Shown one piece after another: positions 7,124-19,406 of a DNA stretch of 34,727 bases. Within the stretch, counting starts at the first letter, position 1. The number at the start of each line of letters is the position of its first letter. Both the position numbers and the translations under genes were made by a program. This stretch comes from Sulfurospirillum sp. (lineage in GTDB: Bacteria > Campylobacterota > Campylobacteria > Campylobacterales > Sulfurospirillaceae). The stretch is taken from NCBI GenBank assembly GCA_018058685.1, contig JAGOZL010000012.1:1-34727 (forward strand), written 5' to 3'. Below the pieces are notes generated by a model. That model was not told where the DNA came from, did not search any database, and saw only the letters and a program-made list of their open reading frames with translations.

Positions 7124-9313
7124 TTGGCAAAAAATCAAAATGGACTGCTAGCAAGAGTCGCTCCTTTTTTAGAACCTATCCTTAAATCAAAAGATTTAAC
7201 CATCGTTATTTTTTTAATCTCTATTTTAGCGATTATCATTGTTCCACTTCCTAGTGCTGTACTTGATTTTTTCCTTGTGATTTCGCTCTCCGTGTCTGTT
7301 TTAATCATTTTAATTTCACTTTATATTCCAAAACCAACGGATTTAACAACATTTCCAACTCTTATTTTGATTATTACCCTCTTTCGATTAGCCCTTAATA
7401 TTTCTACCACTAGAATGATTTTGACCAATGGGCATCAAGGTCCCGATGCGGTCAGTGATATTATCTCAAGCTTTGGACAGTTTGTTGTGGGAGGCAATTA
7501 TGTTATTGGTGTGATTGTTTTTTCTATTCTCGTTTTAATTAATTTTATGGTTATTACTAAAGGTTCTACCAGAGTTGCTGAAGTTGCAGCACGTTTTACA
7601 TTAGATGCAATGCCTGGAAAGCAAATGGCTATTGATGCAGATTTAAATGCTGGTCTTATTGATGAAAAAACAGCGCGCAAACGACGTGAAGATATCATTC
7701 AAGAAGCAAACTTCTATGGTGCGATGGATGGTTCGAGTAAATTTGTCAAAGGGGATGCCGTTGCAGGTATCATTATTACGATTATTAACGTTATTGGTGG
7801 TTTTTTAATTGGTGCGTTTGAATATGGATTAGATTTATCGACAAGTGCTAAAACATATACCATCCTTACGATTGGAGATGGTCTTGTTTCACAGCTACCT
7901 GCACTCATTAGTTCTACAGCAACGGGTATTATTATTACAAGAGCGAACAAGGGTGATGAAGGATTTTCCGAAGGTGCGATGAATCAACTTTTTGGTGATG
8001 CAAAAACGCTTCTTATCGTTGGATTTATTTTGGTTATGTTTGCATTAGTACCGGGTCTTCCTACTCTTTCTCTTTTATTTGTAGGATTAATTTTTTTAGG
8101 ACTAGGCTATCTTGTTAAACAGACCCATGATGGTAATTTTTCATTAGATAAACTTTTTTCATCGACTCCTGCCAATTTACAAAAAGCAAAACAAGAAGCT
8201 GATATCAAAGCAAAAAGTGAACAAGCTCCCAAAAAGAGCCCAGAAGAGCTCCGTAAAGAAGAAGAGACAACGCTTAACGATATCCTTAAGCTCGAAATTT
8301 TAGAACTTGACTTAGGATATCAACTGATTAAATTAGCAGACCCTGCACAAGGTGGAGACCTTTTAGACCGTGTTAAAAGTATGCGACGTAAAATTGCATC
8401 GGACTTTGGGTATTTGATTCCTCAAGTGCGTATTCGTGACAATCTTCACTTAACACCTAACCACTATCAGCTTCTTCTTAAAGGCATTGAAATCGGTCAT
8501 GGGGAAATTTATCCTGATAAATTTTTAGCGATGGACAGTGGATTGACCATTGAAAAAGTCAATGGAATTCCTACCAAAGAGCCAGCATTTGGTCTTGATG
8601 CTATTTGGATTGATGCAAATTTAAAAGAAGATGCCATCATCAAAGGCTACACAACCGTTGATCCAGCGACGGTCATTTCGACACACTTAAGTGAGCTTAT
8701 TAAAAAGTACGCTGAGGAACTTCTCACCCGTCAAGAAGTTCAAAGCCTTGTGGATAAACTACAAAAAGACTACCCTGTAGTAGTGGGTGATTGTCTAAGA
8801 GTGGCTAATATTGGGCTTATTCAAAAGGTTCTTAAAGCACTTTTACATGAAAAAATACCAATTAAAGACCTTTTAACTATTTTAGAAACCATCAGCGATG
8901 TGGCTGAGGTGACTAAAAATGTCTCGATTATTGTTGAGCAAGTCCGTGCAAAACTCTCTCGTGTGATTACTAAACTTTATAAAGATGAGAGTGGTGTTTT
9001 AAAACTGCTCACGTTTAATGCAGGCACAGAGCAAAAACTCTTAGATACTCTGCGCGAACGTGATGGGGTAAGAGACTTACTCTTAAACATTGGGCAAATC
9101 AATACATTAGTGCAAGCGGTGAGTGATGAAGCGGCAAAATTGCTTCAAAAAGGCATTGCGCCTGTAGTCATTATCGTTGACCCAATGCTACGTAAATCGC
9201 TCTCTGATATTTTTGAGAAGTTTGGACTCGATGTTGTCGTACTTTCTCATGCTGAAATCGATGCAAGCTCAAAATTTGAAGTAATGGGCTCTATCGAAAT
9301 TGATAAACTTTAA
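7124..9313 (+). CDS. flhA: FlhA, flagellar type III export apparatus protein
   Basis: A 729-residue FlhA. Roughly eight transmembrane helices lie in residues 20-330, with conserved LTTFPTLILIITLFRLALN, and GKQMAIDADLNAGLID in the cytoplasmic FHIPEP loop. The C-terminal half is the soluble nonameric ring domain that docks export chaperones. FlhA couples the proton motive force to flagellar protein export and in this phylum is also needed for the sigma54 flagellar gene cascade. The start is TTG at 7124, with AAAGG overlapping the end of rrf2, so translation is probably coupled. Confidence 0.97.
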   Translation: MAKNQNGLLARVAPFLEPILKSKDLTIVIFLISILAIIIVPLPSAVLDFFLVISLSVSVLIILISLYIPKPTDLTTFPTLILIITLFRLALNISTTRMILTNGHQGPDAVSDIISSFGQFVVGGNYVIGVIVFSILVLINFMVITKGSTRVAEVAARFTLDAMPGKQMAIDADLNAGLIDEKTARKRREDIIQEANFYGAMDGSSKFVKGDAVAGIIITIINVIGGFLIGAFEYGLDLSTSAKTYTILTIGDGLVSQLPALISSTATGIIITRANKGDEGFSEGAMNQLFGDAKTLLIVGFILVMFALVPGLPTLSLLFVGLIFLGLGYLVKQTHDGNFSLDKLFSSTPANLQKAKQEADIKAKSEQAPKKSPEELRKEEETTLNDILKLEILELDLGYQLIKLADPAQGGDLLDRVKSMRRKIASDFGYLIPQVRIRDNLHLTPNHYQLLLKGIEIGHGEIYPDKFLAMDSGLTIEKVNGIPTKEPAFGLDAIWIDANLKEDAIIKGYTTVDPATVISTHLSELIKKYAEELLTRQEVQSLVDKLQKDYPVVVGDCLRVANIGLIQKVLKALLHEKIPIKDLLTILETISDVAEVTKNVSIIVEQVRAKLSRVITKLYKDESGVLKLLTFNAGTEQKLLDTLRERDGVRDLLLNIGQINTLVQAVSDEAAKLLQKGIAPVVIIVDPMLRKSLSDIFEKFGLDVVVLSHAEIDASSKFEVMGSIEIDKL

Positions 9314-9325
9314 ACAAGGACTTTT

Positions 9326-10351
9326 ATGAATTATATTCTTCACCATCTCTCCCATACCGATTTAGACGGTTATGGCTGTCAGATGGTTACTAAGCACTAT
9401 TTTGATTCGATTGCATTTTATAACTCAAATTATGGCAAAGAAATCAACGAATGTTTCAATCAAATTTTAGATGTTATTCAAAATTCGCCCCTTGAAAATC
9501 ATGCTATTTTAATTACAGATTTAAATCTTACGATGGAACAAGCAAAAGAGTTCGAGTCAAAAGCGAGTATTTGTGCGAAGAAGCCTTTTTTACTCCTTCT
9601 TGATCATCATAAAACAGGTCAAGAATGTGCCAATACGTTTGAGTGGTATTGTTTGGATTCGAGCCGATGTGCTACAAAAATCACCTATGATTTTTTTGCC
9701 TCTTTATACGGACAAGATGAAAAACTCTCAAAATTTGTGGATGTAGTAAATGCTGTGGATATTTGGCTTGAAGACAAAGCAGAATTTGAATTAGGCAAAG
9801 TGTGCATGGGGCTCGTCAGTGCAGCGCGAGAGGTCAACAAAGTGATGTTTCCTCAAGTAAACAGCCAATACATTTTTGCACTGTTGGAAGAAGCACAAAA
9901 TTATTTTACATGTAAAGATCCTCACATCGCTCTTGATGATGCAATACACCCAATCAAAAAGAATTTTTTTATGACAGATAAAAATGATACGCTTAGTAAT
10001 CTCATCTCGGCGTACAATGTCGTTTTACTCTCACGCCACAAAGCGCAAATGCAAATTAATTACAAAGAGTACAAAGGTATTTTAACGTATAACATTGGGA
10101 GTGTCTCTATTATTGGCAATGACTTTCTCAAAAGCAATCCTGATTTTGACTTCTTTATGGATATTACTTCAAAAAAGACCATTAGCCTTCGCTCTAGTGG
10201 AAAAGTAGACGTGAGCCAAATGGCAGCACACCTTGCCAATGGTGGTGGGCATCACAACGCCAGCGGTGGCATGCTAAGCAATTTTAAAGACGCTTTTACC
10301 TATGATGCTATCAAATCACAAGTGATGAGTATCATCGCCAATAAAGGATAA
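9326..10351 (+). CDS. DHH-family phosphoesterase (DHH-DHHA1)
   Basis: A 341-residue protein with DHH phosphoesterase motifs: His10, Asp12 and Asp14 in SHTDLDGYG, an Asp in LITDLNLT, the DHH triad in LLLDHHKTGQE, and a further Asp in VVNAVDIW. The C-terminal DHHA1 domain contains GGGHHNASGGML. Such enzymes use two metal ions to hydrolyse short oligonucleotides (NrnA-type) or cyclic dinucleotides; the exact substrate is not evident. It begins 12 bp after flhA with AAGGAC. One exact palindrome copy at 9905 encodes FTCK at residues 194-197. Confidence 0.88.
   Translation: MNYILHHLSHTDLDGYGCQMVTKHYFDSIAFYNSNYGKEINECFNQILDVIQNSPLENHAILITDLNLTMEQAKEFESKASICAKKPFLLLLDHHKTGQECANTFEWYCLDSSRCATKITYDFFASLYGQDEKLSKFVDVVNAVDIWLEDKAEFELGKVCMGLVSAAREVNKVMFPQVNSQYIFALLEEAQNYFTCKDPHIALDDAIHPIKKNFFMTDKNDTLSNLISAYNVVLLSRHKAQMQINYKEYKGILTYNIGSVSIIGNDFLKSNPDFDFFMDITSKKTISLRSSGKVDVSQMAAHLANGGGHHNASGGMLSNFKDAFTYDAIKSQVMSIIANKG
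9905..9916. repeat. TTTACATGTAAA palindrome, exact
   Basis: Inside the DHH phosphoesterase gene, read in the frame F-T-C-K (residues 194-197). Confidence 0.9.
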
Positions 10352-10354
10352 TAT

Positions 10355-10621
10355 ATGGACGCCAAAAAACTTCAAAAAGATCTTGATATGGCAGAAATTG
10401 AGATAGAAGAGATGGCAATGCAACTAGCCGATATGCTAGGCGCTGCACTTTATTTTGCAGGTGTTAAAAAAGAAGACTTGCCCAAAGCAGTCGATTTGTA
10501 CCTTAAAGGACTCGATGAAGTATTTGGGGAAGAAGACGAAGATGAAGAGATGGGCTTTGAAGAAGTCATCGAAGTCATTGAATACCTCCAAAATAAACAC
10601 CCAAAACTTTTTCACAAATAA
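10355..10621 (+). CDS. Conserved-looking acidic protein of 88 residues, unknown
   Basis: A small, strongly acidic helical protein (residues 58-66 EEDEDEEMG) with the start MDAKKLQKDLDMAEIEIEEM. No signal peptide, membrane segment or cysteine is present. It lies 3 bp after the DHH phosphoesterase and is probably translated from the same mRNA, so a role as partner or regulator of that enzyme is conceivable but only inferred. A strong palindromic terminator follows it. I do not recognise the family. Confidence 0.78.
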   Translation: MDAKKLQKDLDMAEIEIEEMAMQLADMLGAALYFAGVKKEDLPKAVDLYLKGLDEVFGEEDEDEEMGFEEVIEVIEYLQNKHPKLFHK

Positions 10622-10625
10622 TCCA

Positions 10626-10648
10626 AAAAGGGGAGTTAACTCCCTTTC
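10626..10648. terminator. Bidirectional terminator between the acidic protein gene and cmoA
   Basis: GGGAGTTAACTCCC (10631-10644) is a perfect 14-bp palindrome flanked by an A-run on the left and TTTCTTT on the right, so it can terminate both converging transcripts. The TTA at 10636-10638 in its centre is the stop codon of cmoA. Confidence 0.78.
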
Positions 10649-11346
10649 TTTGCTAAAAATGTTGCAAAATTTCCCCATTTAAACACTATTTCTACGGTTT
10701 CAAATCCGACATTTTTAAGCATAGCTCGATTTTCTTCTTCGGTATAAGGAATCAAAACATTTTCTAACGCTTCACGCTTTTGTGCGATCTCAAAATCACT
10801 GTAGCCTTGCGCACGCTTAAAATCATAATAGACATCAATCATCTGTTTATTGAGCACCTTGTCGTCAAAAACAATTTTTTCACTGAACATAAAAATACCA
10901 TTTGGATCTAGCGCATCATAAAGTCTTTGAACAAAGGCTTGTCGCTGTAAAGGACGAATAAATTGAAGCATGTAATTGGCGATAATCGCATCATAATTTT
11001 GAAGTGAAACTTCCATAATATCTGCTTCCATCACATCAATTTTAGCACCATACGCATGAATTTTTTGACGGGCAAGACGTAGCATTGCTTCTGCATTATC
11101 AACACCTAAGAGCGAATAATTTTTGTTACTCAGTTTATAAAGAGATAAAAGCGTGTTAGCCGTAGAGCATCCCAAATCAACAATACGCGCATTTTCCTTT
11201 ACATGTAAACAGATGATTTTACATGTAAGCCCTATGACTTCCCTGTAAAAAGGGATAGAGCGCTCTAGCATATCATCAAAAACACTTGCCACTTCTTCAT
11301 CAAACTCAAACTGTTTTGTAATCGCTTTTGTAAAGACTTTATCCAT
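10636..11346 (-). CDS. cmoA: CmoA, carboxy-S-adenosylmethionine synthase
   Basis: A 236-residue class I methyltransferase-fold protein matching CmoA: FEFDEEVASVFDDMLERSIP at the N-terminus, SAM motif VDLGCSTANTLL (about 56-67), VDNAEAML, and DFKRAQGYSDFEIAQKREAL, all characteristic of the family. CmoA makes carboxy-SAM from SAM and prephenate, used by CmoB to form the 5-oxyacetyl group of wobble uridine 34 in several tRNAs. CmoB is not in the window. Two palindrome copies, 20 bp apart, encode LTCK (40-43) and LHVK (47-50) directly in front of the SAM motif. The gene is divergent from a GGDEF gene. Confidence 0.87.
   Translation of the reverse strand: MDKVFTKAITKQFEFDEEVASVFDDMLERSIPFYREVIGLTCKIICLHVKENARIVDLGCSTANTLLSLYKLSNKNYSLLGVDNAEAMLRLARQKIHAYGAKIDVMEADIMEVSLQNYDAIIANYMLQFIRPLQRQAFVQRLYDALDPNGIFMFSEKIVFDDKVLNKQMIDVYYDFKRAQGYSDFEIAQKREALENVLIPYTEEENRAMLKNVGFETVEIVFKWGNFATFLAKKGS
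11198..11229. repeat. Palindrome tandem pair inside cmoA (20-bp spacing)
   Basis: Exact TTTACATGTAAA at 11198-11209 and one-mismatch TTTACATGTAAG at 11218-11229, again exactly 20 bp apart. They are read in two different frames, as LHVK and LTCK. Confidence 0.88.
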
Positions 11347-11360
11347 TCATATTCCAAAGG

Positions 11361-11381
11361 TATAATTTTATGGGGATTATA
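11361..11381. promoter_or_regulatory. Back-to-back -10 boxes for cmoA and the GGDEF gene
   Basis: TATAAT on the minus strand at 11381-11376 faces cmoA, and TATAAT on the plus strand at 11361-11366 faces the GGDEF gene. The two would overlap and probably compete; no clear -35 boxes. Confidence 0.4.
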
Positions 11382-11425
11382 ACAAAATATTAAGCAGACT
11401 CCCCCTATACTTAAAAAAAATTACA

Positions 11426-12220
11426 GTGAGCAACCCCATGAACAAAGAGCTTCAAGAACTCACAGATGTGACGATCAAAGAGATTCGAAAACTTGAAATC
11501 GTCTTACCTGAAATTTATAAAGATATCTTTTACACCAAAGCTCAAGAATTAAACATCATCATCAGTGAAAATGATAAAGAAATGGCGCTGATTTATGCAC
11601 TTAAAAAAATCCAGATGCTTAAAGATGAAACAGAAAAATCAGCCTCAGCATTAAAAGAAAATGTCAGCCACGCTAAAGTTGCCATAGCCAATAAAGACAA
11701 TGTAGCACTCCAAATGATTGAAGAAAATATGATTGATTTGGAAAAGAAAATTTCTATGCTTCAACAAGAACTCTATTTGGATGAGCTTACCCACCTTTAC
11801 AACCGAAGGTGGCTTTTTGAAAAATATTTAGACAACGATATTTTTACGCAAAGCGGTGTTTTTTGTTTTATTGATATTAACAATTTTAAACATATCAATG
11901 ACACCTACGGTCATCTAGTTGGCGATAAAGTACTTAGTGTGCTTGGAAAAGTTTTATTGCGTATCGAAAAATCATCAGCAATTCGCTATGCGGGAGATGA
12001 GTTCATTGTTATTTCACACCAATCGACAGCTACTGAGATGGAAAAAATCTTAGACAATGTCAATAATAATTTAAGAAGCACGAACCTAAAACACCATGAA
12101 AAAATCTTTCATGTTGATTTTGCATTTGGTGTCAGTGCTTTTACTAAAGGGGATTCATTTAAAGCCATCTTAGAAGATGTTGATGAAAAAATGTATCGCT
12201 ATAAAAAGTCTAACCAATAA
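11426..12220 (+). CDS. GGDEF-domain protein (AGDEF variant), probable diguanylate cyclase
   Basis: A 264-residue soluble protein. Residues 1-115 are helical and end in a coiled coil; the GGDEF domain starts at LDELTHLYNRRWL (about 118) and contains FIDINNFKHINDTYGHLVGD. The signature is AGDEF (189-193). Ala in the first position is compatible with cyclase activity in other proteins, so it may make cyclic di-GMP. The upstream inhibitory RxxD motif is not preserved (RIEK). No membrane or sensor domain is recognisable in the N-terminus. The start may be GTG 11426 or ATG 11438; neither has a strong ribosome site. The 3' end overlaps ribF by 22 bp. Confidence 0.87.
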   Translation: MSNPMNKELQELTDVTIKEIRKLEIVLPEIYKDIFYTKAQELNIIISENDKEMALIYALKKIQMLKDETEKSASALKENVSHAKVAIANKDNVALQMIEENMIDLEKKISMLQQELYLDELTHLYNRRWLFEKYLDNDIFTQSGVFCFIDINNFKHINDTYGHLVGDKVLSVLGKVLLRIEKSSAIRYAGDEFIVISHQSTATEMEKILDNVNNNLRSTNLKHHEKIFHVDFAFGVSAFTKGDSFKAILEDVDEKMYRYKKSNQ

Positions 12221-13027
12221 ACACGGCAGGTTTGTAAACGCTCTTTTGCAACAGCTATATCGTTTTCAATCTGCTTCTTCAAAAGTGGTAGCGTTTCAAA
12301 ATGCCTATTTTCTCGGATAAAATCTACAAAAAATAGCTCAACCCTCTCCACCTTATCTTCAAGTATTTCACCAATAATATGCGTCTCAATCGCAAAGGCA
12401 CTGTCTGTACTTAAGCGTTCTCCTATAAAAGAGACAGAGTCATAAAAGGTATGCTCTATTTTTGTACGTGTTGCATACACGCCTGATTTTGGGACAAGAT
12501 AGTCTAAGACTTTAAGATTGAGTGTTGGAACAAGCTCTTTTTTGCCAAGCCCTTGACCTTCCACCACATTACCCGTCATGCTGTATTCACGCCCCAAAAA
12601 ACGGTTTGCCTCATCCACACGACCCTCTTTTAAGTATACACGAATACCACTGGAATGAATTGCTGTACCTTTATACGAAAAAGCCTCAACTACTTCCACA
12701 TCGCCATCAAAAAGATTTTTCAAATCCTCTGCACAGCATGAACGATTATGACCAAAACAAAAATCATATCCCACTAAAATCTTTTTTATATTGGGAAATT
12801 CTTTTTTCAAAAGTGCTACAAACTCAGCACCACTGAGGTGTTTAACCTTTAAAAAATGATAAAACATACACGGATACCCTGCATACAAACTTCGCTTCGT
12901 ACCAGGGGTTAGATTTACTTGGTCTTTATCTATCACAAAAAGAGCACCATTCTCACCTAATTTGCGGATGAGCTGCCGATGTCCCATATGAATACCATCG
13001 AAACTACCAATGGCTAAAGTGTCAACA

Positions 13028-16428
<3,401 letters not shown>

Positions 16429-16439
<11 letters not shown>

Positions 16440-17091
16440 CTTTTTTAACTTCCTCTTTGAGCTCGTTGTGTACTTCTTCGCTCTTTACATGTAACGCTTC
16501 TTCAGACTCACACTCTGTTGCTTTTTCCTCGTCTATCACTATTACTTCCTGCGTTGAAGCTATTGAAGGCTCAACGGGAGTACTCACATCAGATTCACTT
16601 TTTTTAGACGCTTCAATTTCTTGGTAAATTGTCAAAGCTTCTTTTGTTGCCGTTGAAACTTCGTTAAACGTTCCCTCTTTGATATGACGCCAAAGGTCTC
16701 GCTTTACAAGGCTAAGAGCATAACGTCTATCACCTCCCACCACACGCCCAAGCTCATGTCCACCACATTCATTACAGATAAAATAGGTCACTTTATCTTG
16801 TAAAGATTCATTGGAGCGACAATTTTCATCATCGACCATCAACATTGCCTGGCATTTAGGACAATAACACCAAAGCCCTACCACATCGCCTTTTTTATAT
16901 TTCCAACGCCATAAGACTTTAAATAAAATCAGCTCACGAAAACGGTAATACTTAGGTTGCATAAGATGGCGCACCACAAATGGAAAAGCAACCAAGATAC
17001 AAAAAATAGCAATAGCTCCCGTATTAACAGCCCATTGAGGAATAGCGTAAAGCTCACTGATGCGGGTTAATAAATCAATTATTTTTTCCAA
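16429..17091 (-). CDS. Membrane-anchored zinc-ribbon protein of unknown function
   Basis: A 220-residue protein with one transmembrane helix (about 24-42), then a cytoplasmic or periplasmic domain with six cysteines: Cys75, Cys77, Cys80, Cys91, Cys106 and Cys109. The CPKC and CNEC pairs look like a zinc ribbon. The last 65 residues are acidic, low-complexity and variable-looking, and contain LHVK (200-203) from a near-exact palindrome. The gene lies between folP and the TauE-like permease in an essential-gene block. No function can be assigned; a membrane-tethered regulator or scaffold is one possibility. Confidence 0.8.
16484..16495. repeat. Palindrome copy, one mismatch
   Basis: TTTACATGTAAC in the low-complexity tail of the zinc-ribbon protein, read as LHVK. 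Confidence 0.75.
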
Positions 17092-17099
17092 AAAAAGTC

Positions 17100-18242
17100 C
17101 TAAAAAGTCAAATTAAGTGCGCGAAGTACACTCAGTGCTTGCACATGCTCTTTAACATCATGCACACGTAAAATCGTCGCGCCATGCTCATACGCTTTTA
17201 AATGCAAAGCTAATGAGCCTGCTAAACGCTCTGTTACAGGTGTGGGAATGATTTTATCAATCATCGATTTTCGGCTTGCACCTACAAGCAAAGGATATCC
17301 AAAATGTAAAAAATGCTCATGGTGTTTTAGAAGTGTCAAATTGTGCTCTAAACTCTTTCCAAACCCAATCCCCACATCCAATACAATCTTTTTAATACCA
17401 AACCGTTTTGCTTTTTCAATACGCTCTTCAAAAAAAGCGTCCACCTCTACTATCACATCTTCATACGAGGGTTCGTGTTGCATCATCGAAGGCTCGCCTT
17501 GCATATGCATCAACACAACCGTTGCATCGTATTTTGCGACGATGCGTGCAATATCATCATTTGCAAGTGCAGTGATGTCATTGACGATCTCAAAACCGTG
17601 TGAGAGTGCATACTCCACACACAAGGGTGAATAACTATCGAGTGAAAATTTTGCCTTATGATAGAGTTTATGTTCATCAATCAAATCAATAATAGGCTTA
17701 ACACGCGCAAGCTCTTCTTCATCACTCACACTAAGGCTCCCAGGACGGCTTGAAACGCCTCCTAAATCAATGATGCCAGCACCCTCTTCTATCATTGTTT
17801 CAATGTATTTTAGTGCTTCTTTACCACTAAAACGACTCCCCTCAAAAAAGCTGTCTTCATTGGTGTTGATAATTCCCATAATCGTAAAATCATCGTTACA
17901 TGTAAAAAGAAACGATGAGAGTTTCGAAGCGACCTCTTTTAAGCCAAAAGGTTGTGCTTTTTCTTTATGACAAAGCTCTTTGAGCTGTTTATCATTCGCG
18001 ATTAACACCACATCAACAAACGGCGTTTTACATGTAATGGTATCTTTTGGCACAGCCACATCCGCACCAATGGAAAGAGCGTCTTGTTTTAAGATATTGG
18101 CAGCGGGCGTTTTAAGATCTTTAATGTAGATAAAATTGAGATGACTTTTTGGCTCCATAATGTTACTTCCCTCTTTCGTCACACCGATGCGAGAAAAGAG
18201 CTTTTTAACATCCGTTGTGCTTGAAAGTTTATAAAGCTTCAT
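17100..18242 (-). CDS. folP: FolP, dihydropteroate synthase with N-terminal extension
   Basis: A 380-residue protein. The TIM-barrel core starts near residue 119 (FTIMGIINTNEDSFFEGSRF) and includes DLGGVSSRPG, NDITA, VLMHMQGEP, DVGIGFGKSLEHNL, LVGASRKSMI and the closing LRVHDVKEH. It joins p-aminobenzoate to the pterin diphosphate in folate synthesis and is the sulfonamide target. The first 118 residues have no counterpart in the E. coli enzyme; similar long forms occur in this phylum. Within the core, NTNEDSF replaces the usual NVTPDSF. Two near-palindromes encode TITCK (68-72) and FTCN (113-116), the second at the boundary between extension and core. It overlaps holB by 4 bp. Confidence 0.95.
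   Translation of the reverse strand: MKLYKLSSTTDVKKLFSRIGVTKEGSNIMEPKSHLNFIYIKDLKTPAANILKQDALSIGADVAVPKDTITCKTPFVDVVLIANDKQLKELCHKEKAQPFGLKEVASKLSSFLFTCNDDFTIMGIINTNEDSFFEGSRFSGKEALKYIETMIEEGAGIIDLGGVSSRPGSLSVSDEEELARVKPIIDLIDEHKLYHKAKFSLDSYSPLCVEYALSHGFEIVNDITALANDDIARIVAKYDATVVLMHMQGEPSMMQHEPSYEDVIVEVDAFFEERIEKAKRFGIKKIVLDVGIGFGKSLEHNLTLLKHHEHFLHFGYPLLVGASRKSMIDKIIPTPVTERLAGSLALHLKAYEHGATILRVHDVKEHVQALSVLRALNLTF
17895..17906. repeat. Palindrome copy, one mismatch
   Basis: GTTACATGTAAA in folP, read on the minus strand as FTCN just before the catalytic core. Confidence 0.75.
18027..18038. repeat. Palindrome copy, one mismatch
   Basis: TTTACATGTAAT in the folP N-terminal extension, read as ITCK, 132 bp from the previous copy. 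Confidence 0.75.
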
Positions 18243-18865
18243 CGGTGCTTCCTTTGCAGTATTGCCAACAAAAGAGCAATGAGAATGCCTTGTGGACGGG
18301 AATTTAGCTCACACAAATGAATAAGTTTTTGAAAATAATCCAGCTCTTTTTCTGAAAAACGCAAACCATACACTTCAATAGCTTCACACACAATGGCTTG
18401 CACCATCTCTTTAAGAGCGTTTTTATCAAGCCCTTGATGCGTTTGTACAAACGTATACAACTGCCCAATATCAAGCGTTTTCAAATTCAAACCACTCTTA
18501 ATGGTTTCATACGAAACGTTTAACTCCTCAATGCGTAAACGTGAGCGAATTGTGGGTAAAAAAGCGGTTTTAGAAGGCGCACACAAGATAAAAACAATAT
18601 TGCGAGGAGGCTCTTCAAGTATCTTTAAAAGGGCATTTTGCGCCTCAATACGATACCCTTTTGCACACACAATGAGGTATTTGGGTTTTGATTCTGCAAT
18701 GTATGCTTCTTTGACTAACTCTTTCGCATCATCGAGTAAAAACTCATCTTTTTCGTAAAAAAGATGGCGAGAAGAGGTGTACTTTTCTTCTAAATGGGCT
18801 TTGGCTTTTTCCATATTTTTACAAATCAAAATATGGCTAAAGACCTCTTCATCAGTTGGAATCAA
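18239..18865 (-). CDS. holB: HolB, DNA polymerase III delta-prime subunit
   Basis: A short clamp-loader delta-prime subunit containing EAQNALLKILEEPPRNIVFI and the SRC-like LPTIRSRLRIEEL. It works with delta and tau/gamma to load the sliding clamp. I choose the TTG at 18865 (208 residues), which has an AGG ribosome motif 6 bp upstream inside hobA. An ATG at 18907 in the same frame gives 222 residues, but its first 14 residues overlap hobA deeply and look unrelated. No Walker A is visible, as expected for delta-prime. The 3' end overlaps folP by 4 bp. Confidence 0.85.
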   Translation of the reverse strand: MIPTDEEVFSHILICKNMEKAKAHLEEKYTSSRHLFYEKDEFLLDDAKELVKEAYIAESKPKYLIVCAKGYRIEAQNALLKILEEPPRNIVFILCAPSKTAFLPTIRSRLRIEELNVSYETIKSGLNLKTLDIGQLYTFVQTHQGLDKNALKEMVQAIVCEAIEVYGLRFSEKELDYFQKLIHLCELNSRPQGILIALLLAILQRKHR

Positions 18866-19403
18866 AGGTAACCTCAGCAAAAAGCACCGCATCAATGCTT
18901 TTATCAAGAAGTTTGAAAAGCTGTATCAATTTAATATCAAGATTATCATCGCTTGTTTGTAGGTAAAAGCTATTTTGCAAATGCTCATCTAATACCCACA
19001 TAAAGCTATCGTCTTTACGTTTTGCGATTTGCATTTTGATATCGCTGTTTTTTCCTACATAAAAAAAGGTATAGCCACTGGGGAAAATCTGCGACATCAG
19101 ATTTTCCAATAGTTCGATGTCCTCTTTTGTCTTAATCTGATGCAAGTTAGGAAAAAGCGTATGCAACGAGACAAAAGGAATCAGTGGTCTATTTTTATGT
19201 TGCGTATTGACCGCACGCATCATGTAGTGGCAAAACCATGCTCTATCATCGTCGGTCAATACAATAAACGTATGTCCATCCAAAAGATTTTTCAACATGG
19301 AAGCGGCAAGCGGAACCCATTCGAACCGCTTCTCTTCCATCCAGCTCATCATAGAGCCATCTTTTCGAATCTCTTCGAGTGTCCATTTTAAAAATTGTTG
19401 CAT
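18852..19403 (-). CDS. hobA: HobA, DnaA-binding replication initiation factor
   Basis: A 183-residue protein that matches Helicobacter HobA in length, order of motifs (LLDGHTFIVLTDDDRAWFCH, RPLIPFVSL, FFYVGK, LDIKLIQLFKLLDKS) and gene neighbourhood. HobA is a tetrameric SIS-like protein that binds DnaA domain I and stimulates orisome assembly; it is structurally related to DiaA and occurs in this phylum only. It lies 3 bp after lysC and overlaps holB by 14 bp, so a replication initiator factor and a clamp-loader subunit are made from one message. Confidence 0.9.
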   Translation of the reverse strand: MQQFLKWTLEEIRKDGSMMSWMEEKRFEWVPLAASMLKNLLDGHTFIVLTDDDRAWFCHYMMRAVNTQHKNRPLIPFVSLHTLFPNLHQIKTKEDIELLENLMSQIFPSGYTFFYVGKNSDIKMQIAKRKDDSFMWVLDEHLQNSFYLQTSDDNLDIKLIQLFKLLDKSIDAVLFAEVTFDSN

Positions 19404-19406
19404 AAA

